Of a stretch of 64,000 bases of DNA, positions 35,780-44,399 are shown piece by piece. The notes under the pieces were generated by a model. It worked only from the letters and a program-made list of their open reading frames with translations, had not been told where the DNA came from and did no database searches. Every line of letters starts with the position of its first letter. Position 1 is the stretch's first letter. The stretch is from Polycyclovorans sp. (GTDB lineage Bacteria; Pseudomonadota; Gammaproteobacteria; Nevskiales; Nevskiaceae): positions 1 to 64,000 of the forward strand of contig PAKU01000013.1 of assembly GCA_002706265.1 (NCBI GenBank), read 5' to 3'. The position numbers were made by a program, and so were the translations under genes.

Positions 35780-36633
35780 CGGCTTCACGCGACCCGCATT
35801 TTTCTTTCGAGCTGTTCCCGCCGCGGACCCCGCCGGGCTGGGCGAAACTGCCGGCGCTGATCAATGAGCTGGCGCGCGTCAAACCCAGTTTTTTCAGTGT
35901 GACCTACGGCGCCGGAGGCTCGGATCAGAACGGGACGTACGACACCCTGATCAAGGTTGTGGAGCAGACCGGCATCGAGGCCGCACCGCACCTCACCTGT
36001 GTGGGCTCGACCCGCGCCAACATCGCCGCCCTGTTGCAGCAGTACCGCGACGCCGGCGTGAAGCGCATCGTCGCGTTGCGCGGCGACCTGCCGGCCACGG
36101 CCATGAGCAGTGCGGCCCGCGGAGAATTCCGGTTCGCCAACGAGTTGATCGAGTTCATTCGCGACGCGCACGGCGATGCGTTCGCGCTCGAGGTGGCGGC
36201 CTACCCCGAGATTCACCCGCAGGCGACAAGTCCCGAAGCGGACTTCGACGCATTCGTGCGCAAGGTCCAGGCGGGTGCCGACGGGGCGGTGACGCAGTAT
36301 TTCTACAACGCCGACGCCTATTTTGATTTTGCCGAGCGCTGTGACCGGGCCGGCCTCAAGGTGCCGATCGTTCCGGGCATCATGCCCATCGTCAACACCC
36401 AGCAGCTGCTGCGGTTCTCGGCGGCCTGCGGTGCCGAAGTGCCGCGTTGGGTGCGGCTGCGACTGGAAGCGTTTGGCGACGACAAGCGCGCCGTCCAGGA
36501 CTTCGGTCTGGAAGTGGTCACCCGCCTGTGCGACACCCTGCTCAAGAATGGCGCGCCGGGCGTGCATTTCTACACGCTCAACCAGGCCGAGCCCACCTTG
36601 AAGCTCTGGCGCAACCTTGGTCTGCCGGGCTGA
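35776..36633 (+). CDS. metF: 5,10-methylenetetrahydrofolate reductase MetF
   Basis: MetF makes 5-methyl-tetrahydrofolate for methionine synthesis. The 285-residue FAD barrel begins with FSFELFPPRTPPGW (catalytic Glu), and has VTYGAGGSD, HLTCVGSTRANI, IVALRGDLP and TQYFYNADAYFDF with PGIMPI. It starts with GTG in a four-base overlap with the GNAT gene. Together with AhcY it recycles homocysteine to methionine; the methionine synthase gene is not in the window. Confidence 0.96.
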   Translation: MTASRDPHFSFELFPPRTPPGWAKLPALINELARVKPSFFSVTYGAGGSDQNGTYDTLIKVVEQTGIEAAPHLTCVGSTRANIAALLQQYRDAGVKRIVALRGDLPATAMSSAARGEFRFANELIEFIRDAHGDAFALEVAAYPEIHPQATSPEADFDAFVRKVQAGADGAVTQYFYNADAYFDFAERCDRAGLKVPIVPGIMPIVNTQQLLRFSAACGAEVPRWVRLRLEAFGDDKRAVQDFGLEVVTRLCDTLLKNGAPGVHFYTLNQAEPTLKLWRNLGLPG

Positions 36634-36726
36634 TTTACTTTTTGGCGGTCGATTTTCCTTCGGTTCAGGGAACTTGGCGGCCCGTTCGCGTATCTTTAGG
36701 GCATCCATTCAACACGGGGCAGACTC

Positions 36727-37419
36727 ATGAACCAGCCGTATTCTCCTAGCGTTGCCGTGCCAGCAGCGTCACCGCTGGCCACCAACAAGGTGTTGCGCAA
36801 CACCTATTTGCTGCTCTCTATGACCCTGGTCTTCAGCGCGGTGATGGCCGGCATCTCCATGGCACTGGGCGTGCCCCGCGGCGCCGGCATGATCTGCTCG
36901 CTGGTCGCGCTCGGCCTGCTGTGGTTCGTGGTGCCGCGCACGGCCAATTCGGCCAATGGTCTGATCTCGGTGTTCGCCGTCACCGGTTTGCTGGGCTTCG
37001 GCCTGGGGCCGGTGTTGAACGCCTATTTGCACGGATTCGCCAACGGCGGCCAGATCGTGATGTTGGCAATGGGCGGCACCGGGGTCACCTTCGTCGGCCT
37101 TTCGGCCTACGCGCTGCGCACCCAGAAAGACTTCAGCTTCATGCGACAGGCTTTGTTTGCCGGCGTGATGATCGCCTTCGTCGCGGCCATCGGCCTGGTG
37201 GTGGCTTCGCTGTTCGGCTTCTATTTCCAGCCCTTGGCGCTGGCCATTTCGGCGGCCTTCGTGGTGCTGATGTGCGGCATGATCCTGTACCAGACCGGTG
37301 AGATCATCAACGGCGGCGAGACCAACTACATCATGGCGACGATCGGGCTGTACGTGGCCATCTACAACCTGTTTACCAGCCTGCTGCATTTGCTGGGGTT
37401 CGGCATGGGTGAAGATTGA
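36727..37419 (+). CDS. Bax inhibitor-1/YccA family membrane protein
   Basis: This 230-residue protein has seven hydrophobic helices and the BI-1/YccA features NTYLLLSMTLVFSAVMAG, SAYALRTQKDFSF, and the C-terminal VLYQTGEIINGGETNYIMATIGLYVAIYNLFTSLLHLLG (in part). E. coli YccA modulates FtsH protease. The sulfur-relay genes (tus) that often lie beside yccA in enterobacteria are absent. The 93-base gap upstream holds a TATCTT that could be a -10 box, without a good -35. Confidence 0.92.
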   Translation: MNQPYSPSVAVPAASPLATNKVLRNTYLLLSMTLVFSAVMAGISMALGVPRGAGMICSLVALGLLWFVVPRTANSANGLISVFAVTGLLGFGLGPVLNAYLHGFANGGQIVMLAMGGTGVTFVGLSAYALRTQKDFSFMRQALFAGVMIAFVAAIGLVVASLFGFYFQPLALAISAAFVVLMCGMILYQTGEIINGGETNYIMATIGLYVAIYNLFTSLLHLLGFGMGED

Positions 37420-37446
37420 TCACCGCTGAGCATTGAGCGCTTCTTC

Positions 37447-37475
37447 AAGCCCACCTCATGGTGGGCTTTTTGTTT
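37447..37475 (+). terminator. intrinsic terminator after the YccA-type gene
   Basis: AAGCCCACC and GGTGGGCTT form a nine-base stem around TCAT and run into TTTTGTTT on the plus strand, 27 bases after the stop codon. Confidence 0.92.
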
Positions 37476-37542
37476 GGGTATGGCCGCCATTTTTGGGCGT
37501 GCCCAGTCTGACGGCCGGCCACCGGGACGGTCGCTTCTGCCG

Positions 37543-37700
37543 TAGGTCGGGTCCCACCCGACATTCCTGCGGTCGGCTTGCCACGCCACCGCTGCGCGTC
37601 TTGCGGGGCTTGCGGCCGGGACTTTCTGAAAGCGCGGGCCACGCTCTGCCCTTGAATGCCCGGTCGCGCGTAACACCGCGGCGGCCACGGGCCGCCCTAC
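37543..37700. repeat. pair of GTAGG-tagged palindromes, REP/REPIN-like
   Basis: Between the terminator and the convergent dehydrogenase gene lies a 276-base stretch without a gene. It holds GTAGGTCGGGTCCCACCCGAC (seven-base stem, 37546-37562) on the plus strand and, on the minus strand, GTAGGGCGGCCCGTGGCCGCC (seven-base stem, 37680-37696). Both begin with GTAGG, as in REP elements mobilised by RAYT transposases, and they face each other about 120 bases apart. The region between has no other recognisable feature. Genome-wide copy number would decide. Confidence 0.5.
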
Positions 37701-37751
37701 CAGGGTCCTCGCCACTGCTCCGGGGGTGCCCCAGCCCGCTGAAGGTTCGAA

Positions 37752-38939
37752 TCAGCCCCAGGCCTTGTCCAGAATGGCCCTCAGTTGCCCCAGGTCGGCT
37801 TCTTTCGGGTTGTAGATGATCGAGCCGTCGTTGAGTGCGCGGTCGGCAATTTCATCCAGCTGATCACGGCGGACTTTGCCGGTTTCCTGCAGGGTGCGCG
37901 GCAATTGGGTCTTGGCGTGCAGGTGGTCGCGCAGGCGGCGGATGAAGTCGATGGCCACGTCGGCGCGCTGTGCGGGCGGGGTGCTGGCATAGACCTGGGC
38001 GCCCGCCAGCGGCAACAGCAATTCGCCGATGCGCGCGCCATTGACCGATTTGTTGTACTCCAGCGCGTAGGGCAGGTACAGGCTCATGCACAGGCCGTGG
38101 GGCAGGTGGCAGACGCCGCCGGTGGCGTGACCCAGTGCATGCACCAGACCGACCATGGCGTTGGAAAAGGCGATGCCGGCCATGGTGGAGGCCTGCGCCA
38201 GTTCCAGCCGTGCGTCGGCGTTTCTGGGTTCGTCAATGGCGACGAGCAGGTTGTTGGCAATCTTCTGGATCGCGGCCGTGGCGTAGGCATCGCTGATCGG
38301 GTTGGCGGCCAGGCAGGTGAAGGCTTCCACCGCGTGGGTCATCGCGTCCATGCCGGTCATGGCGGTGATGTGCGCGGGCAGGGTGAGCGTCATGCGCGGG
38401 TCGAGCACCGTCGCATTGGGCATCAGGTAGTACGACGCGAACGGCAGTTTCACCGAACGTTCGGGATCGCTGATGACCGCCGCCAAGGTCACTTCAGAAC
38501 CGGTGCCCGACGTGGTGGGAATGACGAACAGCGGCTTGAGCGGGCGCGGCAGGTTGTGCGCACCGGCGTAGGCCATCAGGTCGTCGCCCCCCAGGCTGAC
38601 CAGAATGTTCACGGCCTTGCTGGTGTCGATCACCGAGCCGCCGCCAATGGCAAGAATCGCGTCGCAGTCGTTGTCGCGATAGGTCGTGGCGGCGGCGCGC
38701 ACGGTGGCAAGGCTGGAGTCGGGCGGCACGTCGTCGAAGATTGCAGCGGCGCCGATGCCGCCGACCTGCAGGGCGGCTTCCACCGGGGCGAGCAGCCCAG
38801 CCTTGCGCACGCCGGCGTCGGTGAGGATCATCGGTCGCTTGGCGCCAAGCGTGCTGAGCTCAAAGGGAACGTGTTCCAGCGCGCTGTGGCCGGCAATGAT
38901 TTTGACCGGGCAGAAAAATTCGTAGTACGACTTGCTCAT
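37752..38939 (-). CDS. iron-containing alcohol dehydrogenase
   Basis: The 395-residue group III alcohol dehydrogenase shows the NAD-binding GGGSVIDTSKA, PTTSGTGSEVT, and metal ligands in TGMDAMTHAVEAF and LVHALGHATGGVCHLPHG. Closest general types are 1,3-propanediol/butanol and lactaldehyde reductases. Substrate cannot be read from sequence. It is 23 bases downstream of an SCP2-like gene and likely shares its transcript. Confidence 0.93.
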   Translation of the reverse strand: MSKSYYEFFCPVKIIAGHSALEHVPFELSTLGAKRPMILTDAGVRKAGLLAPVEAALQVGGIGAAAIFDDVPPDSSLATVRAAATTYRDNDCDAILAIGGGSVIDTSKAVNILVSLGGDDLMAYAGAHNLPRPLKPLFVIPTTSGTGSEVTLAAVISDPERSVKLPFASYYLMPNATVLDPRMTLTLPAHITAMTGMDAMTHAVEAFTCLAANPISDAYATAAIQKIANNLLVAIDEPRNADARLELAQASTMAGIAFSNAMVGLVHALGHATGGVCHLPHGLCMSLYLPYALEYNKSVNGARIGELLLPLAGAQVYASTPPAQRADVAIDFIRRLRDHLHAKTQLPRTLQETGKVRRDQLDEIADRALNDGSIIYNPKEADLGQLRAILDKAWG

Positions 38940-38962
38940 TGAAGTTTCCTCGTCAATGACAA

Positions 38963-39487
38963 TCAGCGGGTGAAGAAGCTGGCCGCCACGCGGCCGTAGA
39001 TGCCGCTGGCGGTGCGCAGCTTCTGCCCCAGGGGCAGTGGCGGGTACTGCTTGAGCGCGCGGCGGGCGACCGGGCCGGGCAGGATCAGCGCCTCCATGCG
39101 GTTCAGGCAGCGCACCAGGCGGATGGCATCTGAAAGATCACCGTCGGCCACCATGCGGTCGTTGGCAAAGGCCCGCGCCGTGCCTTCCTGAAACGTGAAC
39201 ACCAGAAAAGCGTGCGCCAGGTGCTTGAAGCGGATCACCAGATCGGCGGCCTCATCGGTCACGGCGCTGCGGGCGAAGTGGCCGTCGGGCGTCACCTCCA
39301 GGCCGAACCGCGGCCCATCGGGGAACACGGTCATGACGAGGGTGTAGCCCGGGCGAAAGCGCGCGACCTCGCGGCCGACGTCGTCGTCGTTGATGCTGGC
39401 GGCGCAGAGGCCGCGGCTGATGACCGTCATCATCAGGGCCACGTAGGCGCGCTGTGCGGCGGCCAGGGAAAGGGAGTGGGCAGTCAT
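38963..39487 (-). CDS. SCP2 sterol-binding-domain-like protein
   Basis: The 174-residue soluble protein lacks a signal peptide. The central part (TLVMTVFPDGPRFGLEVTPDGHFARSAVTDEAADLVIRFKHLAHAFLVF) has the SCP2/SterolBP pattern of alternating strands ending in a conserved D/A-x-x-I-x, and AFANDRMVADGDLSDAIRLVRCLNRMEALILP corresponds to the groove helix. These proteins bind acyl or sterol-like ligands. It lies just upstream of the iron alcohol dehydrogenase, so a shared lipid/alcohol substrate is possible. The family call is tentative. Confidence 0.6.
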   Translation of the reverse strand: MTAHSLSLAAAQRAYVALMMTVISRGLCAASINDDDVGREVARFRPGYTLVMTVFPDGPRFGLEVTPDGHFARSAVTDEAADLVIRFKHLAHAFLVFTFQEGTARAFANDRMVADGDLSDAIRLVRCLNRMEALILPGPVARRALKQYPPLPLGQKLRTASGIYGRVAASFFTR

Positions 39488-39700
39488 GTGCGGCGCCTCC
39501 GGCGTCCATTTTTCGCGCCATAGTCTAGTGGGGCGATCGGCGCATCACAGTGGCCGTCGAGACAGCCCCGGGTCAGGGGCGCCGCAGGCCCTTACGGCAA
39601 CCGGCCGGTGCGCACACGACACGCCTATTTGCGAAACCGGCCCCGTGCCCCGGCCCCGGCCCCTTTACACTGCGCGCCCGTTCCGGTGGTGAGAGTGGTC

Positions 39701-41605
39701 ATGTTGCTGGCGTTTCGTGAAGTGTCGCTGCGGTTGGGCAGCACCGTGTTGCTGGATGCGGCCGACCTGACCATCGAGCCGGGCGAGCGCATCTGCCTGA
39801 TCGGCCGCAACGGCGCCGGCAAGTCGACCCTGATGCGCGTCGCCGCCGGTGAGGTGAACCCTGAAGAGGGCGAAGTGGTGCGCACCTCGGGCCTCAAGAT
39901 CACCCGTCTTGAACAGGACGTGCCGCGCGCCGAGGCCATCTCGGTGTTCGACATGGTGGCGCAGGGCTTGGGCGACCTCGGCGCGGTGCTGGCCGAATAT
40001 CACCATTTGACGATGGACCCCAACCCCGACCTCAAGCGCATGGGCGTGTTGCAGTCGCGGCTTGATGCCGACAACGGCTGGCTGCTTGAAGAACGCGTCA
40101 ATGGCGTGGTCGAAAAGCTGGAATTGCCGGCCGACGCCAGCTTTGGCTCGCTCTCGGGCGGCATGAAGCGCCGCGTGCTGCTGGGCCGTGCGCTGGTGGG
40201 CGAGCCCGACTTGCTGATGCTCGACGAGCCCACCAACCATCTCGACATTCCCAGCATCCAGTGGCTGGAGGGTTTTCTCAAAAGCTTCGGCGGCGCGATT
40301 CTGTTCATCACCCACGACCGTGCGTTTCTGCGGGCGCTGGCCACGCGCATCCTCGAACTTGATCGAGGCCAGCTCACCAGCTGGCCCGGTGATTACGAGA
40401 ACTTTCTGCGGCGCAAGGCCGAGCGCCTGCACGCTGAAGAACAGGACCGAGCGCGCTTTGACAAGCGCATGGCCGAAGAAGAGGTGTGGATACGCAAGGG
40501 CGTGCAGGCGCGGCGCACCCGCGACATGGGCCGCGTCAAGCGGTTGATGGAAATGCGCGACCAGTTTGCCGCTCGCCGCAACGCCACCGGCGTGGCAAAA
40601 ATGACCATCCAGGAGGCTGATCGCAGCGGCAAGCTGGTGGCCGAACTGACTGACGTCAGCTTCGGCTGGGGCGGTGCGCCGCTGATCCGCAACCTCAGCA
40701 CGGTGCTGATGCGCGGTGACAAGCTCGGCATCATCGGTGCCAACGGCGCGGGCAAAACCACGCTGCTGCACATGTTGCTGGGCACGCTCGAACCTACCGC
40801 CGGCCATGTCAAGCTGGGCACCAAGCTGGAGATCGCCTACTTCGACCAGTTGCGCGCGCAGCTCGACCCCGATTCGGCCGTGATCGACAACATCGCCGAT
40901 GGCAAGGACTTCGTCGAGATGGACGGCAAACAGCGCCACGTCATCAGTTATCTGCAGGACTTTCTGTTCACGCCAGACCGCGCCCGCTCGCCGGTGCGCG
41001 CACTGTCGGGCGGAGAGCGCAACCGGCTGCTGCTGGCGCGGCTGTTCGCGCGCCCCGCCAACCTGCTGGTGCTGGACGAGCCCACCAACGACCTCGACGT
41101 CGAAACGCTGGAGCTGCTGGAAGAACGGGTGACCGACTTCGAGGGCACGGTCATCGTGGTCAGCCACGACCGCGAGTTTCTCGACCGTGTCGTGACCCGC
41201 AGCCTGGTGTTCGAGGCCGAAGGGCGCGTGGTCGACGTGGTCGGCGGCTATGCCGACTGGCAGCGGGAACGGGGCGACAAGGCCAGGCTGGCGCGGCCGG
41301 CCCTCGTCGCCGCCGGTCAAGCGCCGTCTGCCGTTGCCACTGCGCCAGTGCCGGCCGCGGCGCCCAAGGCCCCCGCCGTTGCAACGCTCGGCAGCGACGA
41401 GAAGCGTGAGCTGGACCGCCTGCCGCGCAAGATCGAGAAACTGGAGGCCGAGCAACAACAGTTCGGCGAGGCGATGAGCCGGCCGGAATTCTTCAGTCAG
41501 GCCCCCGAGAAGATCGAATCCGCCCAGCGGCGCCTGAAAGCGGTCGAGGTCGAGCTGGCCGCAGCCTATGCCCGCTGGGAGCAGCTCGAAAGCCGGCGCG
41601 GCTAG
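39701..41605 (+). CDS. uup: ABC-F family ATPase, Uup-type
   Basis: The 634-residue soluble protein contains two ABC cassettes: Walker A GRNGAGKST near residue 33 with LSGGMKRRVLLGRAL and LLMLDEPTNHLD; and GANGAGKTT near residue 348 with LSGGERNRLLLARL and LLVLDEPTNDLD. A C-terminal Ala/Pro linker and coiled coil (RKIEKLEAEQQQFGEAM) is the Uup DNA-binding tail. ABC-F proteins act on ribosomes; Uup also affects transposon excision. The ATG at 39701 is supported by homology; the earlier frame is not. Confidence 0.93.
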   Translation: MLLAFREVSLRLGSTVLLDAADLTIEPGERICLIGRNGAGKSTLMRVAAGEVNPEEGEVVRTSGLKITRLEQDVPRAEAISVFDMVAQGLGDLGAVLAEYHHLTMDPNPDLKRMGVLQSRLDADNGWLLEERVNGVVEKLELPADASFGSLSGGMKRRVLLGRALVGEPDLLMLDEPTNHLDIPSIQWLEGFLKSFGGAILFITHDRAFLRALATRILELDRGQLTSWPGDYENFLRRKAERLHAEEQDRARFDKRMAEEEVWIRKGVQARRTRDMGRVKRLMEMRDQFAARRNATGVAKMTIQEADRSGKLVAELTDVSFGWGGAPLIRNLSTVLMRGDKLGIIGANGAGKTTLLHMLLGTLEPTAGHVKLGTKLEIAYFDQLRAQLDPDSAVIDNIADGKDFVEMDGKQRHVISYLQDFLFTPDRARSPVRALSGGERNRLLLARLFARPANLLVLDEPTNDLDVETLELLEERVTDFEGTVIVVSHDREFLDRVVTRSLVFEAEGRVVDVVGGYADWQRERGDKARLARPALVAAGQAPSAVATAPVPAAAPKAPAVATLGSDEKRELDRLPRKIEKLEAEQQQFGEAMSRPEFFSQAPEKIESAQRRLKAVEVELAAAYARWEQLESRRG

Positions 41606-41829
41606 GGCCGGTTGGCGCGAGGGGGTTCACTGCGTGCAGCCGGTTGTTTCGCCAGACCCGGCGTCCCCCCTCAGGGTGTGAACGCAGGCTCCGACCGATC
41701 CGGGCCGGCCCCCATTAGGGCCCTTGGCCCGGCGCGGCCGCTGGTCGGGCGCCGAAGGCGGTTCATGCGGTTGGCGCTGCGATCAGGCCGACAGGCGTGT
41801 TCAGATGACGGCAACCTTCGGGAGTCGGC

Positions 41830-44007
41830 TTGAAAATTCCAAGCATAGAATCGGTACGCGCCGTGGCCTGGGTGGGCTCGCTCATCCTGGCGGGCGCTTT
41901 CCTGTGGCTTGCCCAGCAGTCAAGCCGAAGCAGCGATGCCCTGTGGGACATGCAGCATGCCGCCTGTATCGAGGCGGCGCCGGCAGGCAATGTCGCCTGC
42001 CCCGAGCGGAGTGCCCGGCAGCAGCAGCGTCACCATGCGTGGCTGATGTGGTTGGGCGGCTATCTGGCGGCGCAATTGCTGTTTCTGGGAGCCTTGCAGC
42101 AGGTGGGGCGCGCCACCTTGCGCCTGTCGTCGCGACATCAGATTGACCTTCAGCTTGAGCAGCAACAGCGCGAAGCCACCCGCCAGCGGCTCGAAAACCT
42201 GACCACCCACGTGCCGGGGGTGGTCTTCGAGCTGACCCAACAGCCTGATGCGGCCATCCACGTCACCTATGCCAGTGCCGGCGCACTGGACGTGATGGGC
42301 GAGCCGCCGTGGGCACTGATGGGTCGATTGCAGGCCATCACCAGCAAGGTGCATCACGAGGATCTGCCCCTGCTGGAAGCGCAGTTGCTGGAATCGATGC
42401 GTCAGCTGTCGATCTGGATGGTCGAATTCCGCTTTCAACATCCCTTGCGCGGGCTGGTGTGGCTGCGCGTTGAAGCCACCCCGCAACGTCACGACGACGG
42501 TTCGGTCTCGTGGTACGGCTTGGCGGTGGACGTCAGCCATCGCAAGCGCATCGAGGCCCAGGTGGCCTCGGTCTACGAGGAGGTCCAGGTCGCGCGGGCG
42601 CAGACCGAAGCGCTGATCGACAGCGCCAGCGGCACGGCGATCATGGTGACCGACCTCGGCGGGCGCATCACCCGCTTCAGCCGCTCCGCCGAGGCGCTGC
42701 TGGGCTGGGCGGCCGATGAGGTGGTGGACTTCGTGCGCCCCGCCGATCTCTTCGAGGGGGCCCACCAGCCGCTCGGTGACACGCCCGATGTCGCTGACCT
42801 GCAACAGGGTCAATCGACCCACTTCGAGGGCACGCTGCGGCGCCGGGATGACCGCCTGATTCCTGCCCGGGTCACGGTGACCCGGCTGGCGAACATGGGC
42901 GCACTCGATCAGGACGCGGCCTATCTGTGGGTCATGACCGACGTCTCGGAGCTGGCCAGCGCGCTGCAGAACGCGCGGGAAGCGGCCGGGCGCCTGCAAA
43001 CGGTGACCGACAACGCGCCGGTGCTGATCAGCCAGTTCGATGCTCAGGGGCGGCATGTTTTCTGCAACCGCGCGTACGCCGAGTGGTGGGGCATTGCCCC
43101 CGGCGTCGCGCTGGGGCAGACCCAGCAGGCGCTGTTTGGCGAAGCGGCCGCGATGCTCGCCCCATCGCAGGGGGCGGCGTTGCGCGGCGAGACCCTGGAA
43201 CAGGTCATTGCCCCCCGGCCCGGACGCTGGCTGGAAATCCGGTACGTGCCCCACCGCGTCGCGTCGCAGATCGTCGGCGTGTTCTGGGTGGCGGTGGACG
43301 TCACCGAGCGCATGCAGCGAGAGGCCACGCAGAAGGCGTTTGTCAGCACCGTGAGCCATGAATTAAGGACGCCGCTGACGGCCATCAACGGCGTGTTGGG
43401 GCTGGTCAATGGCGGCGCGCTCGGCACCGTGCCCGACGAAATGACCGAAATGCTGACCATGGCCGAGCAGAATGGGCGCCGTTTGGCCATGCTGGTCAAC
43501 GATCTGCTGGATCTGGACCAGTTGACCGAGGGCAAGTTGACCGTGCGGCCCGAGCGCCTGTCTTTGTCGGTCGCCTTGCACGAGGCGGTCACGCTCAACC
43601 AGGCCTACGCCGAGACCTGTTCGGTGCGCCTGGAGATGGTCCCGCCGCCGCACGCCATGATTCGCGCCGATGCGCAGCGCTTTCATCAGGTGATGGCCAA
43701 TCTGATCTCCAACGCCGCGAAGTTCTCTCCCGCCGGGGCGCAGGTCACCATTTCTGCCGAGCACCTCGACCGCGCCGTTCGAATCAGCGTCAGTGATCAG
43801 GGGACCGGAATCCCCCTGTTGTTCCAGCCCCGGGTCTTCGACAAGTTTGCCCAGGCCGACAGCTCCGATCGTCGGGCCAATCACGGCAGTGGACTGGGCC
43901 TGGCGATTGCCCGAGAGTTGGTGGAACTGATGGGGGGCGAGATTGGCTTCGAGTCGGTCGATGGCGCGGGAACGCGCTTCTGGTTCACCCTGCCACGCGA
44001 GCGTTGA
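41830..44007 (+). CDS. membrane sensor histidine kinase with PAS domains
   Basis: The 725-residue kinase starts with TTG behind GGGAG. Two helices (about residues 9-28 and 68-90) flank a short periplasmic region with cysteines (CIEAAPAGNVACPE). Three PAS-type domains follow: about 120-245 (with PAC-like VWLRVEATPQRHDDGSVSWYGLAVDVSHR), 250-375 and 385-500. HisKA has its phosphorylated His510 in STVSHELRTPLTAI, and the HATPase has LISNAAKFSP, DQGTGIP and GSGLGLAIARELVELMGG. It is followed at once by a REC protein and a diguanylate cyclase. The signal is unknown. Confidence 0.92.
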   Translation: MKIPSIESVRAVAWVGSLILAGAFLWLAQQSSRSSDALWDMQHAACIEAAPAGNVACPERSARQQQRHHAWLMWLGGYLAAQLLFLGALQQVGRATLRLSSRHQIDLQLEQQQREATRQRLENLTTHVPGVVFELTQQPDAAIHVTYASAGALDVMGEPPWALMGRLQAITSKVHHEDLPLLEAQLLESMRQLSIWMVEFRFQHPLRGLVWLRVEATPQRHDDGSVSWYGLAVDVSHRKRIEAQVASVYEEVQVARAQTEALIDSASGTAIMVTDLGGRITRFSRSAEALLGWAADEVVDFVRPADLFEGAHQPLGDTPDVADLQQGQSTHFEGTLRRRDDRLIPARVTVTRLANMGALDQDAAYLWVMTDVSELASALQNAREAAGRLQTVTDNAPVLISQFDAQGRHVFCNRAYAEWWGIAPGVALGQTQQALFGEAAAMLAPSQGAALRGETLEQVIAPRPGRWLEIRYVPHRVASQIVGVFWVAVDVTERMQREATQKAFVSTVSHELRTPLTAINGVLGLVNGGALGTVPDEMTEMLTMAEQNGRRLAMLVNDLLDLDQLTEGKLTVRPERLSLSVALHEAVTLNQAYAETCSVRLEMVPPPHAMIRADAQRFHQVMANLISNAAKFSPAGAQVTISAEHLDRAVRISVSDQGTGIPLLFQPRVFDKFAQADSSDRRANHGSGLGLAIARELVELMGGEIGFESVDGAGTRFWFTLPRER

Positions 44008-44012
44008 CGACC

Positions 44013-44399
44013 ATGCCTGACACCCTGCACCACATCCTGCACGTTGAAGACGACCCCGCCATACGCCGGATCGTCGCCCTGGCCCTGGGCCGCGTGGGCG
44101 GCTTCGAGGTTCGCAGCGCCGAGTCGGGCGCCGAGGCCCTGCACATGCTGTCGCAGGCGCTGCCGCAACTGCTGCTGCTCGATGTGATGATGCCCGACAT
44201 GGATGGGCCCATGCTGCTCTCGCAACTGCGCGCCCGTGACGACACCGCGACCCTGCCCGTGATGTTCATGACCGCCAAGGGCAGCGATGACGAGCGTGCG
44301 CACCTGCGTCAGTTGGGCGCCGTGGCGGTGCTGGAAAAACCATTTGATCCGATGACGCTGGCCGCCGTCGTGCGACAACATTGGGCGGCCCAGACATGA
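44013..44399 (+). CDS. single-domain response regulator
   Basis: The 128-residue REC domain has acidic residues in HVEDDPAI, the phosphorylated Asp in LLLLDVMMPDMDG, the switch Thr in MTAKG and the conserved Lys in VLEKPFDP. There is no output domain, so it likely relays phosphate between the kinase and the Hpt domain of the next protein, or controls a partner. ATG at 44013 is preferred over a TTG at 44004; it lies five bases after the kinase stop and overlaps the next gene. Confidence 0.93.
   Translation: MPDTLHHILHVEDDPAIRRIVALALGRVGGFEVRSAESGAEALHMLSQALPQLLLLDVMMPDMDGPMLLSQLRARDDTATLPVMFMTAKGSDDERAHLRQLGAVAVLEKPFDPMTLAAVVRQHWAAQT

Noticed and set aside
41606..41829. Small plus-strand frames between uup and the histidine kinase
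   Set aside because: GC-rich stretch with no ribosome-binding site, motif or conservation signal; I see no gene in it.
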